A DNA stretch of 64,000 nt from Bradyrhizobium yuanmingense (GTDB lineage Bacteria > Pseudomonadota > Alphaproteobacteria > Rhizobiales > Xanthobacteraceae): positions 682,001-746,000 of the forward strand of contig NZ_FMAE01000002.1 in the NCBI RefSeq assembly GCF_900094575.1, read 5' to 3'. This document shows positions 6,716 through 14,970 of this stretch, piece after piece; positions within the stretch are counted from its first letter, which is position 1, and every line of letters begins with the position of its first letter. Under the pieces are notes generated by a model. That model did not search any database. It saw only the letters and a list, made by a program, of their open reading frames with translations, and was not told the DNA's origin. The translations under genes and the position numbers were made by a program.

Positions 6716-9700
6716 ATGGCTTTTTCCTCCTCCCCCTTCGCCTCCGAGCGCGCACCCGGCGCGGGCGTCACTGCGGTGCTCGGTCCGACCAACACCGGCA
6801 AGACCCATCTCGCCATTGAGCGGATGCTGGCGCATCCCTCGGGCATGATCGGCCTGCCGCTGCGCCTGCTCGCGCGCGAGGTCTACAACAAGATCGCCGC
6901 TCGATCCGGCGAGGCCAGCGTCGCGCTCGTCACCGGCGAGGAGAAGATCAAGCCGAAGAATCCGCGCTATTGGGTCTCGACCGTCGAGGCGATGCCGCGC
7001 GATATCGACGTTTCCTTCCTCGCCGTCGACGAGGTCCAGATCGCCGCCGATCTCGAGCGCGGCCACGTCTTCACCGATCGCATCCTCAACCGCCGCGGCC
7101 GCGACGAGACGCTGTTGTTGGGCGCCGCCACCATGCGCCCGATCATCGAGCGCCTGTTGCCGGGCGTGTCCATGATCACGCGGCCCAGATTGTCGCAGCT
7201 CGAATTCGCCGGCGACCGCAAGATCACGCGCCAGCCGCGCCGCACCGCCATCGTCGCGTTCTCGGCGGATGAAGTCTACGCGATTGCCGAGCTGATCCGC
7301 CGCCAGCACGGCGGCGCCGCCGTGGTGCTGGGCTCGCTGTCGCCGCGCACACGAAACGCGCAAGTGGCGATGTTCCAGAACGGCGACGTCGATTATCTCG
7401 TCGCCACCGATGCCGTCGGCATGGGCCTCAATCTCGACGTCGACCACGTCGCCTTCGCCTCCGACCGCAAGTTCGACGGCTATCAGTTCCGCCGCCTGAC
7501 ACCGTCCGAATTCGCGCAGATCGCGGGCCGCGCGGGCCGCGCCACCCGCAACGGCACCTTCGGCACCACGGGCCGCTGCGCGCCGTTCGAGCCCGAGCTC
7601 GTCAACGCGCTGCAGAACCACACCTTCGATGCGGTGAAGGTGCTGCAATGGCGCAATTCCAAGCTCGATTTCTCCTCGCTCGGCGCGCTCCAGGTCTCGC
7701 TGAACCTCGCCCCCGGCCACGAGACGCTGACGCGCGCGCCGATCGCCGAGGACATGCGCGTGCTCGATCACGCCGCCCGCGACGGCGAGGTGCGCGATAT
7801 CGCGCATGGCAAGGCCGCCGTGGAGCGGCTCTGGGAAGCCTGCCAGGTCCCGGACTACAGAAAGCTGTCGCCGGCCGCCCATGCCGAGCTGGTGACGACG
7901 CTATACGGCTTCCTGATGCGCAAGGGCTGCATTCCCGATGCCTGGTTCGAGTCCCAGGTCACCCAGGCCGACCGCATCGACGGCGACATCGACACGCTGT
8001 CGGCCCGAATCGCCCAGATCCGCACCTGGACCTTCGTCGCCAACCGCCCGGACTGGCTGAAAGACCCGGAACGCTGGCAGGGGATCGCGCGGGAGGTCGA
8101 AAATAAATTATCGGATGCGCTCCATGAACGCTTGACTGAGCGTTTCGTTGATCGCCGGACCAGTGTATTGATGCGCCGCCTGCGGGAGAACACGAGCTTG
8201 AATACTGAAATCGGCAAGACCGGCGAAGTCATCGTCGAAGGCCATGTCATCGGCCGTCTCGATGGCTTCACCTTTGCACCGGATGCGGCGGAAGCCGGCT
8301 CCGATGCGAAAGCCTTGCAGGCTGCAGCGCAAGCGGTGCTCGCCGGCGAGATCAACGCGCGCGCCGAAAAGCTGGGCAATGCGCCGGACGAGCAGTTCGT
8401 GCTGACGTCCGAAGGCATCATCCGCTGGACCGGCGATGCCGTGGCCCGCCTTGCCGCCGCAGACGAGGCGCTGCATCCGCGCATCCGCATCATCTCCGAC
8501 GAGCGCCTGACCGGCGCGCCCCGCGACAAGGTGCAGGCGCGGCTCGAGCTCTGGCTCAAGACGCACATCGAAAAGCTGCTCGGGCCGATGTTCGAGCTTT
8601 CGAAGGCCGAGGACGTCACCGGCATTGCCCGCGGCATCGCCTATCAGCTGGTCGAGGCGCTCGGCGTGCTCGAGCGTCCGAAGATCGCCAGCGAGCTGAA
8701 GGATCTCGACCAGCCCTCGCGCGCCGTGTTGCGCAAATACGGCGTCCGCTTCGGCGCCTATCACATCTATTTCCCCGGCCTGCTCAAGCCCGCCGCGCGT
8801 GCGCTCGCCGCGCTGCTCTGGGCGCTGAAGCAGGACAATGTCGATCTCTCCGCGCTCTCGGGCGCGCAGCATCTGGCCTCCTCGGGGCGTACCTCGTTCC
8901 CGGTCGACAAGGCGCTGCCGCGCGATGCCTATCGCGTGCTCGGCTACAAGCAGGCCGGCGAGCGCGCCGTGCGCGTCGACATCCTGGAGCGCCTCGCCGA
9001 CCTGATCCGCCCGGCGCTGGCCTGGCGCGAAAATTCGCCGGGCGAAAAGCCCGCCGGCGCGTTCGACGGCCGCAGCTTCGTGGTGACGCAGGCGATGACC
9101 TCGCTGACCGGATCTGCCGGCGAGGATTTCGCCTCCGTGCTGCGCGCGCTCGGCTATCGCATGGAGAAGCGCCCGCCGCTGCCGCCGAAGCCTGTGGTCG
9201 CCGAGCAGGTCGTGACCGAGCAGATCGTCACTGAGACCGTCGCGGCCGAGACGCCGCCCGCTGAAGGCAGCGCAGAGACCTCGACCGAGACTGCGGCTGA
9301 AGCCGTTGCCGGCCTGCCGGCTGAGGCCCCGGCCGCTGAGGCTACGGCCGAATCCGTCACCGTCGAAGACGCGCCCGGCATGGAGCCGCACGACGAGCCC
9401 GCTCCTGCGGAGGCTCACGAGGAGCCGGCGCTGGAAGCGTCTCCGGAAGCGCCCGTCACGCCCGAGGACGCCCCCGGAATCGCGCCGCCCGCAGAAGAGG
9501 CTGCGACGCCCGCCGAGGCTGCCGGCCTCGAAGCGGCTGCCGCCGAGACCGCCGCGACGGAAGCTGCTGCATCCCCCGATGCTGCCGCGCCTGAGGCAAC
9601 AGTCGCACCGGCCCAGCCTGAGCTGGTCGAGGTCTGGCGCCCTGCCGGTCGTCACGAAGATCGCAAGCCGCGCCACGAGCGCCATCGCCATCAGCGCCAC

Positions 9701-10159
9701 AACAACCAGCGTCCGCGGCCCGGCGCTGAGGCTGGCGCTGCACCCGATGCTGCGAGCGCCGCGCCCGGCGAAGCCGCCGACGGCGCGAAGCCGGGCCATC
9801 GTCACGGCGGCGGCCATCGCCGCGATGGCGGCCGCGACTTCCGCAAGCCGCGTGAAGGCGGCGAGGGCGGTGAGCGTCGCGACGACCGCAATCGCAGCTT
9901 CCAGGGCAAGGGGGACCGCGACAAGGATCGCGATCGCAACCGCGACAACAAGAAGTTCGGCGGAGATCGCGACAAGGGCCGCGACAATCGCGGCCGCGAC
10001 CGCGACAAGGGCCGCGACCGCCGTGATCGCGAGTCGGGTCCCTCGCTGCGTCCCTACGCCTCGAGCGCGAACCCGCGCGAGCGCGATCGTCCGATCGATC
10101 CGAACTCGCCCTTCGCCAAGCTCGCCGCGCTCAAGGAGCAGCTGGGGCGGAAGGAGTAA
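6716..10159 (+). CDS. SUV3-like ATP-dependent RNA helicase with long low-complexity tail
   Basis: SF2 helicase related to mitochondrial SUV3, expected to unwind structured RNA during decay. Visible motifs: Walker A GPTNTGKT (residues 23-30), DEVQ (105-108), motif V TDAVGMGLNL (231-240) and motif VI QIAGRAGR (268-275). The family core is followed by a variable C-terminal tail: residues about 810-965 are Ala/Glu/Pro-rich, then about 1020-1115 is a run of Arg/Asp/Lys/Gly (repeats such as DRDKGRDNRGRDRDK) that would bind RNA or partners. At 1147 residues it is long because of this tail. It is followed 4 bp later by an S4-domain RNA-binding gene, which implies co-transcription and a shared RNA-related role. 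Confidence 0.9.
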   Translation: MAFSSSPFASERAPGAGVTAVLGPTNTGKTHLAIERMLAHPSGMIGLPLRLLAREVYNKIAARSGEASVALVTGEEKIKPKNPRYWVSTVEAMPRDIDVSFLAVDEVQIAADLERGHVFTDRILNRRGRDETLLLGAATMRPIIERLLPGVSMITRPRLSQLEFAGDRKITRQPRRTAIVAFSADEVYAIAELIRRQHGGAAVVLGSLSPRTRNAQVAMFQNGDVDYLVATDAVGMGLNLDVDHVAFASDRKFDGYQFRRLTPSEFAQIAGRAGRATRNGTFGTTGRCAPFEPELVNALQNHTFDAVKVLQWRNSKLDFSSLGALQVSLNLAPGHETLTRAPIAEDMRVLDHAARDGEVRDIAHGKAAVERLWEACQVPDYRKLSPAAHAELVTTLYGFLMRKGCIPDAWFESQVTQADRIDGDIDTLSARIAQIRTWTFVANRPDWLKDPERWQGIAREVENKLSDALHERLTERFVDRRTSVLMRRLRENTSLNTEIGKTGEVIVEGHVIGRLDGFTFAPDAAEAGSDAKALQAAAQAVLAGEINARAEKLGNAPDEQFVLTSEGIIRWTGDAVARLAAADEALHPRIRIISDERLTGAPRDKVQARLELWLKTHIEKLLGPMFELSKAEDVTGIARGIAYQLVEALGVLERPKIASELKDLDQPSRAVLRKYGVRFGAYHIYFPGLLKPAARALAALLWALKQDNVDLSALSGAQHLASSGRTSFPVDKALPRDAYRVLGYKQAGERAVRVDILERLADLIRPALAWRENSPGEKPAGAFDGRSFVVTQAMTSLTGSAGEDFASVLRALGYRMEKRPPLPPKPVVAEQVVTEQIVTETVAAETPPAEGSAETSTETAAEAVAGLPAEAPAAEATAESVTVEDAPGMEPHDEPAPAEAHEEPALEASPEAPVTPEDAPGIAPPAEEAATPAEAAGLEAAAAETAATEAAASPDAAAPEATVAPAQPELVEVWRPAGRHEDRKPRHERHRHQRHNNQRPRPGAEAGAAPDAASAAPGEAADGAKPGHRHGGGHRRDGGRDFRKPREGGEGGERRDDRNRSFQGKGDRDKDRDRNRDNKKFGGDRDKGRDNRGRDRDKGRDRRDRESGPSLRPYASSANPRERDRPIDPNSPFAKLAALKEQLGRKE

Positions 10160-10163
10160 TCCC

Positions 10164-10442
10164 ACGACGACGACGACCGAGCGGCAGCGCATCGACAAAT
10201 GGCTGTGGCACGCGCGCGTGGTGAAGGCGCGCACCTCCGCGGCCGAGCTCGTCGTCACCGGCCATGTCCGCGTCAACGGCGTGCGCGAGACATCGCCGGG
10301 CCATGCGATCAAGCTTGGCGACGTCCTCACCATCGCGCTCGATCGCACCGTGCGCGTGCTGAAGGTCACCGCCTTCAACGAGCGCCGTGGCGATGCCGCT
10401 TCGGCTCGCGTGCTCTACGAGGAGCTCGGGACGCGCAATTAA
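10164..10442 (+). CDS. S4-domain RNA-binding protein (Hsp15-like), apparent ACG start
   Basis: A 92-residue S4 protein: RIDKWLWHARVVKART is the canonical S4 opening and VTGHVRVNG the loop that contacts RNA; Hsp15-type proteins bind stalled 50S subunits carrying nascent chains. No ATG, GTG or TTG exists in frame between the end of the helicase gene and the S4 domain. AAGGAG stands 7 bases before an ACG at 10164, exactly where a start codon is expected, giving (M)TTTTERQRIDKW. This is therefore either a true ACG start, one mutation away from ATG, or a sequencing error. Translational coupling with the helicase gene (stop at 10157-10159) is likely. Confidence 0.8.
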   Translation, partial: TTTTTERQRIDKWLWHARVVKARTSAAELVVTGHVRVNGVRETSPGHAIKLGDVLTIALDRTVRVLKVTAFNERRGDAASARVLYEELGTRN

Positions 10443-10574
10443 TTGCGCTTTCTATTCATTTCTTGGTCGATCAAACACACAAAGCCGTCATGATCGGGCC
10501 TTCCCGACCTTGCGGCGCCCGGCCATCCGCGCTAGGCAAGCCGCGACTTCTAAAAGAGCTTTTCGGAGCGTTGG

Positions 10575-10913
10575 ATGACTTACGTCGTCACTGAAAACTG
10601 CATCAAGTGCAAGTACACCGACTGCGTCGAGGTCTGCCCGGTCGATTGCTTCTACGAGGGCGACAACATGCTCGTCATCCATCCCGACGAGTGCATCGAT
10701 TGCGGCGTGTGCGAGCCGGAATGCCCCGCCGACGCCATCAAGCCGGACACGGAACCGGGCCTCGAAAAGTGGCTCCAGGTCAACGCCGACTACGCCAAGA
10801 GCTGGCCGAACATCACCCAGAAGAAAGAATCACCTGCCGACGCCAAGGAATTCGACGGCATGGAAGGCAAGTTCGAGAAATATTTTTCTCCGAACCCCGG
10901 CTCTGGGGACTAA
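10575..10913 (+). CDS. fdxA: 7Fe ferredoxin FdxA
   Basis: Small cytoplasmic electron carrier with one [3Fe-4S] and one [4Fe-4S] cluster. Cysteine ligands are visible at 9, 17, 21, 40, 43, 46 and 50 in [15 protein letters not shown] and [13 protein letters not shown], followed by the C-terminal extension with [18 protein letters not shown] and [15 protein letters not shown] that is typical of the 112-residue alphaproteobacterial FdxA. The gene lies between the S4 protein and carD, an order I recall from other Bradyrhizobium-type genomes. Confidence 0.95.
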   Translation: MTYVVTENCIKCKYTDCVEVCPVDCFYEGDNMLVIHPDECIDCGVCEPECPADAIKPDTEPGLEKWLQVNADYAKSWPNITQKKESPADAKEFDGMEGKFEKYFSPNPGSGD

Positions 10914-10981
10914 TTCGCGTCCAAACTTAACCCTAATAGCGGCGCTGCCGCCGAAAACCAGCCCTCAAGACCCCTAAATCA

Positions 10982-11018
10982 TTGATTTTTGCGGGAAATG
11001 TGCTATATTGGGCACATT
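10982..11018 (+). promoter_or_regulatory. Probable sigma-70 promoter of carD with overlapping dyad
   Basis: TTGATT (10982-10987), a 16-base spacer, then TATATT (11004-11009) preceded by TGC, a good extended -10. An inverted repeat AATGTGC (10997-11003) and GCACATT (11012-11018) straddles the -10 element and could be an operator. It sits about 40 bp upstream of the carD start. Confidence 0.5.
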
Positions 11019-11059
11019 AAGCCGAACCCCGTCAGCCCCGTTGGCCCCTCTGGGTTCCC

Positions 11060-12082
11060 GTGAAACCAAATGTCGAACAGGGGCGTGGCAGTTTCCGCGC
11101 GCAGGCTGTGTCACAGAAAACGCGTAAAAAGAGTACTTCAGCGAGGGCTTCCCATAAGGAGGCCAAAAAAGTCGCCGCGGCCAGCCGTAGCGCATCCAAG
11201 GGTCGGACCGCGACGAAGGCGCCGGCTGCAAAGTCCTCGAAGAACAAAAGAAGCGCAATGCCTAACAAGACTGCCAAACCGGCCGCGAAAGCGACCGCTG
11301 CCAAGCCTGCTGCCGCCAAGCCTTTGAATGTCAAGCCTGTGACTGCCAAGGCCCCCGCTGCCAAGCCCGCCGCGACGAAGGCCCCTGTTGCCGTTGCGCC
11401 CGCCAAGGCTCCCGTCGCCGCCAAGCCGGCTGCCAAGCCCGCGGCTGCGCCGAAGGTCGAGGAAAAGAAGGTCGTGACCCAGCGTCAGGGCTTCAAGGCC
11501 AACGAGTTCGTGGTCTATCCCGCTCACGGCGTCGGCCAGATCCTGGCCATCGAGGAGCAGGAGATCGCCGGTGCGAAGCTCGAGCTGTTCGTCATCAACT
11601 TCATCAAGGACAAGATGACGCTGCGCGTGCCGACCGCCAAGGTCGCCAATGTCGGTATGCGCAAGCTGTCCGATCCGGCCCTGGTCAAGAAGGCGCTGGA
11701 GACGCTCAAGGGCCGCGCCCGCGTCAAGCGCACCATGTGGTCGCGCCGCGCCCAGGAATACGAAGCGAAGATCAATTCGGGCGATATCGTCGCGATCGCG
11801 GAAGTCGTGCGCGACCTCTATCGCTCGGAATCGCAGCCCGAGCAGTCCTACTCGGAACGCCAGCTCTATGAAGCGGCGCTCGACCGCCTGTCCCGCGAGA
11901 TCGCGGTGGTGCAGCACTCGACCGAGACCGAAGCGGTCAAGGAGATCGAGGCGCAGCTCGCCAAGAGCCCGCGCCGCAATGCCAAGGCGGAAGCTGCCGA
12001 GGGCGAGGCCGACACGGATGCCGAGGGCGATACCGACGATACCGATGGCGACGACAGCACCGTCGCCGACGAGGCCGCGTAA
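11060..12082 (+). CDS. carD: CarD family transcriptional regulator with Lys/Ala-rich N-terminal tail
   Basis: CarD/CdnL proteins bind the RNA polymerase beta subunit and stabilise open complexes, notably at rRNA promoters. The CarD domain begins near residue 140 (GFKANEFVVYPAHGVGQI) and includes NFIKDKMTLRVPTAKV and the helical part RARVKRTMWSRRAQEYE. Before it lies about 120 residues of histone-H1-like Lys/Ala/Pro repeats, and after it an acidic tail (DTDAEGDTDDTDGDD). The start is uncertain: ATG 11060, GTG 11108 (MSQKTRKK) and ATG 11258 (MPNKTAKP) are all in frame; the Lys/Ala-rich composition continues upstream of 11258, favouring one of the first two. It ends at a strong terminator. Confidence 0.9.
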   Translation: MKPNVEQGRGSFRAQAVSQKTRKKSTSARASHKEAKKVAAASRSASKGRTATKAPAAKSSKNKRSAMPNKTAKPAAKATAAKPAAAKPLNVKPVTAKAPAAKPAATKAPVAVAPAKAPVAAKPAAKPAAAPKVEEKKVVTQRQGFKANEFVVYPAHGVGQILAIEEQEIAGAKLELFVINFIKDKMTLRVPTAKVANVGMRKLSDPALVKKALETLKGRARVKRTMWSRRAQEYEAKINSGDIVAIAEVVRDLYRSESQPEQSYSERQLYEAALDRLSREIAVVQHSTETEAVKEIEAQLAKSPRRNAKAEAAEGEADTDAEGDTDDTDGDDSTVADEAA

Positions 12083-12106
12083 GCCGGCACCGAACGCAAG
12101 CAATCA

Positions 12107-12134
12107 AAAGCCCGGCCGTTTGGCCGGGCTTTTT
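12107..12134 (+). terminator. Rho-independent terminator of carD
   Basis: Stem AGCCCGGCC/GGCCGGGCT (12109-12117 with 12122-12130), loop GTTT, then TTTT. The AAAA on the other side would let it act in reverse for the convergent adenylate cyclase gene as well. Confidence 0.9.
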
Positions 12135-12166
12135 GTTTGGCTTCCTGAGGCCGCGGGAGTTCGGCT

Positions 12167-13561
12167 CTACGCGCCGCGCGGCTGGGTCCAGATCGCGATC
12201 GGCTGCTGAATGCCGCGGACCGCCCGCGCCTCTCGCGCTTCCAATGACTGAAACGTTGCGGCTGCGCCGCCCAGCTCGGCCTTCGCCTGGCTGACGAGGT
12301 CGTCACTTGCCACCAGCGCGCAGCCCAGGGTGCGGGTCAAGGCCTCGAGACGGCTTGCCACGTTGACGGTCGCGCCGATCACGGCAAATTCCAGACAGGT
12401 CTGCCCGAGGTCGCCGAGCACCACCGGCCCATAATGCAAGCCAAAGCTCACATGCAGCTTTGGCTCGCCTGACGCTGCCCGCTGATCGTTCCAACGCTCC
12501 GCCGCCGCGATCATAGCCTGGGCACATCGCAGCGCGTTGCTGGCGTCGTGCTCGCCGGCAAAGGGCGTTCCGAACGTCGCCATCAATCCGTCCCCGAGAT
12601 ATTTGTCGAGCGTGCCGCTATGGCGGAAAACCTCCTGCTCCATCAATCCGTGGAATTCCCGCAACGTCCGCACAACCTCCTGCGGCGAGCGTCCATCGGC
12701 AAAGGCCGTGAAGCCGACGATGTCGACGAACAGCACCGCGACGTGTTGCGTGCGCACCTGCTTCAACGGCTCGTCCTGTTTCGACAATTCCGCCACGACA
12801 TTGGGGGAGAAGTAGCGCGCTAGGTTGCCGCGCTCGCGCTCCACCGCGGCATGCCGGACCAGGAGGTCGTTGCTGCGGCGGACCGCGAGCGCCAAGGTCA
12901 TGGCCACGATCATGAAGACGACGATCTCCTGGATGCGAACGTGGAACACGATCTCGCTCGGCGAGATCATCGCAAACAAGCGCTCATCGTTGCCTGTCGC
13001 GGCCGCGATGCGGGCCGTCAGCGCAGGATCGCGATCGGGTTGCCACCAGACCCAGGCGATGCCGATGATCCAGAGCGCAGCCGTCCACATGCCGACCGCA
13101 ATCACAGTCCGCCAGGTATAGGCCAATGTGGCGCCCGCGAGCAGCACGAAGAAATAGATGAAGTTGCCGGAATGGAACTGCATCGCGACCGGCCAGTACG
13201 AGGCTCCGAACGGATTGGGAATCACGATGAGGCACGTGAGCAGCGCCAGGTCGCAAAACAGGAGTGCCAATTCCGGCCGTGACACGCCCACCCGCCCAAC
13301 CCTGACCTGGGCCCAGCCGATCAGTGCGAACAAGCCGAGCAGCGCCACGTAGTAGAGCTGCTCCCAGGCCGGGTTGATCGCCATGATCAGGCAGCCAATG
13401 ACGACCAGGGCGACATAGCGCGCCCGCACCGCAAGTTGCAGGCCCTCCCGCTTGGCGGACGCCAGCGCGGCCTGTGCGAACTGAACTGTTTCGGCACCGC
13501 GCTCGATCGGCGCGGGCGAAGCCGCAGCCGGCAGGTTGAAGCGCTCGACGAGCATTGTCAC
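12167..13561 (-). CDS. Membrane-bound class III adenylate/guanylate cyclase
   Basis: Makes a cyclic nucleotide (probably cAMP) from NTP. A GTG start at 13561 with GAGGAG 8 bases upstream is chosen; ATG at 13555 is the alternative. Residues about 45-225 hold five to six hydrophobic segments, then a short linker and the class III catalytic domain: metal aspartates Asp280 (VAVLFVDIVGFTAF) and Asp324 (DKYLGDGLMATFG), and the conserved VNVASRLEALT. Length 464 is typical of rhizobial cyclases with an N-terminal membrane sensor region. It is convergent with carD and separated from the HxlR gene by 33 bp. The signal sensed is not evident. Confidence 0.92.
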   Translation of the reverse strand: MTMLVERFNLPAAASPAPIERGAETVQFAQAALASAKREGLQLAVRARYVALVVIGCLIMAINPAWEQLYYVALLGLFALIGWAQVRVGRVGVSRPELALLFCDLALLTCLIVIPNPFGASYWPVAMQFHSGNFIYFFVLLAGATLAYTWRTVIAVGMWTAALWIIGIAWVWWQPDRDPALTARIAAATGNDERLFAMISPSEIVFHVRIQEIVVFMIVAMTLALAVRRSNDLLVRHAAVERERGNLARYFSPNVVAELSKQDEPLKQVRTQHVAVLFVDIVGFTAFADGRSPQEVVRTLREFHGLMEQEVFRHSGTLDKYLGDGLMATFGTPFAGEHDASNALRCAQAMIAAAERWNDQRAASGEPKLHVSFGLHYGPVVLGDLGQTCLEFAVIGATVNVASRLEALTRTLGCALVASDDLVSQAKAELGGAAATFQSLEAREARAVRGIQQPIAIWTQPRGA

Positions 13562-13594
13562 GGCAGTCTCCTCACAGTCTCCACACTTGGGCCT

Positions 13595-13972
13595 TCAGCC
13601 GCTGGTTCGCTGCGCCCTTGCCGAGACGCTGATTTCATTCCGGCGGCCTTCTCCGTCAGCCGCTGCCGCAACCGACGTCCACCAGTTCCCCAAGGCATCG
13701 ATCAACGGCACGAGCGCGTGACCGGCGGCCGTCAGATCGTACTCCACGCGCAACGGATAACCGCCGAATTCCGTGCGGCTGACGATGCCGGCGTCCTCCA
13801 GCTTGCGGAGCTCGAGCGCGAGCATCCTGTGCGAGATGGTCGGATTGTCTCGGCGCAAGTCGCTGAAGCGCTTGGTGCCCTGCTTCAAATAATAGATCAG
13901 CAGCGTCGGCCAGCGACCGCTCAGAATCTGCATCACTTCCTCGATCGGACATCTCGACACGAGATCCTTCAT
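13595..13972 (-). CDS. HxlR family transcriptional regulator
   Basis: Winged-helix regulator of 125 residues: CPIEEVMQILSGRWPTLLI, then RFSDLRRDNPTISHRMLALE (recognition helix region) and LVEYDLTAAGHAL-like C-terminal wing. Cys8 sits where redox- or electrophile-sensing HxlR proteins (YodB, QorR, HypR) keep their reactive cysteine. It is divergent from a glutathione S-transferase gene, the usual partner for an electrophile-responsive HxlR. AGGCG precedes the ATG at 13972. Confidence 0.92.
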   Translation of the reverse strand: MKDLVSRCPIEEVMQILSGRWPTLLIYYLKQGTKRFSDLRRDNPTISHRMLALELRKLEDAGIVSRTEFGGYPLRVEYDLTAAGHALVPLIDALGNWWTSVAAAADGEGRRNEISVSARAQRTSG

Positions 13973-13985
13973 CGGCGCCTCCAGG

Positions 13986-14003
13986 TTACAAAAAAGTTCG
14001 TAA
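13986..14003. promoter_or_regulatory. Candidate HxlR operator
   Basis: TTAC-N10-GTAA dyad (13986-13989 and 14000-14003) in the 108-bp gap between the divergent HxlR and GST genes. Position and symmetry suit binding by the HxlR dimer; the half-sites are short, so this is tentative. Confidence 0.35.
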
Positions 14004-14080
14004 TTTACTTGATGCGGCGAGCGGCTAGGGTCGCATCACCGCTGCGCAGCGTGATCATCAGAAATCACGGAGAATGGATC

Positions 14081-14785
14081 ATGGACCCAATTCTACTCTA
14101 CGGCTTTCCGAAGGGAAGCTCCATGGGGCTCGTTGCGGCTCTCGAATGGCTGGGCAAGCCATATCGGCTGTGTCGGATCGATATGTTGGGCGAGATGCGA
14201 AACCCGTCATACGCCCGTATCAATCCGCGACACGAGACGCCGGTCTTTATCACCGGGCAGGGCGAGGTGCTGACGGAAACGATGGCGATCGCGGCCTGGC
14301 TAGAGGCCAGGGATGTCGAACGCCGCATCAGCTTCGATCCCTCTTCGCGGCAAGCCGATCGCATGCATCAGCTCATGGCATTCGTGAATACCGGTTTCAC
14401 CGCCGCCTTCGCGCCGCTGTGGGCCGCATTGGAAGCCGAAGCCATGGAGCCTGCCGCGAAGTCGGTCCTGCGCGCCTTCGGCACAGCAAGGGTCATCGAG
14501 CGTCATGACAAGCTCGAAGAAATGATCGAAACGCAGCAATTTCTGCTCGGGGACCGGCCGACCCTCGCCGACGCCGTGCTTGTCGGTGTCGCACGCTGGC
14601 TCGACTTCCACGCGGTCGCGGAGAGGAGCCGCTGGCCGAAGCTGGCGGCGCTGCGCGCGCGCCTCGAAGCCGATCCCGCGGTCCTCTACGCCACCGCTCT
14701 GGAGGACGGCGGGTCTGATCCGGGAACGGGATCGTGCACAGGCCACGTCGCGCTAGCCGAATTGATCGCGCAGTTCGGCAAATAG
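14081..14785 (+). CDS. Glutathione S-transferase family protein
   Basis: Cytosolic GST fold of 234 residues. The N-terminal thioredoxin-like half starts MDPILLYGFPKGSSMGLVAA and holds the glutathione-contact segment ETPVFITGQGEVLTETMAIA; the C-terminal helical half has QFLLGDRPTLADAVLVGVARW, the usual GST capping motif. The ATG at 14081 follows GGAGA. The start here is internal to a longer open frame that has no support. Likely role is conjugation of glutathione to electrophiles, under the divergent HxlR regulator. Confidence 0.88.
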   Translation: MDPILLYGFPKGSSMGLVAALEWLGKPYRLCRIDMLGEMRNPSYARINPRHETPVFITGQGEVLTETMAIAAWLEARDVERRISFDPSSRQADRMHQLMAFVNTGFTAAFAPLWAALEAEAMEPAAKSVLRAFGTARVIERHDKLEEMIETQQFLLGDRPTLADAVLVGVARWLDFHAVAERSRWPKLAALRARLEADPAVLYATALEDGGSDPGTGSCTGHVALAELIAQFGK

Positions 14786-14803
14786 CGGCCGGTGCGCACG
14801 CCT

Positions 14804-14934
14804 CGTCCTTCGAGACGGCGTTGACGCGCCTCCTCAGGATGAGGCTCATCAGCATCAGTGCTCGTTGAAAACTGCTGCCGCGCACTCCGCACTCATCCTG
14901 AGGAGCCCGCTTAAAGCGGGCGTCTCGAAGGATG
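14804..14934. repeat. Nested inverted repeat (CCTTCGAGACG family)
   Basis: Outer arms GTCCTTCGAGACG (14805-14817) and CGTCTCGAAGGAT (14921-14933); inner arms CCTCCTCAGGATGAG (14829-14843) and CTCATCCTGAGGAG (14892-14905). It separates the convergent GST and regR genes and may also serve as a terminator. Confidence 0.8.
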
Positions 14935-14970
14935 GGCCGCAGGGAATGCTCTCAAATGGCGATAGCGCTC

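Noticed and set aside
8108-10378. A 756-codon open frame on the minus strand opposite the helicase gene
   Set aside because: It is the antisense of the helicase and its Ala/Glu-rich and Arg/Asp-rich tail; low complexity, no family resemblance and no ribosome-binding site. High GC keeps antisense frames open.
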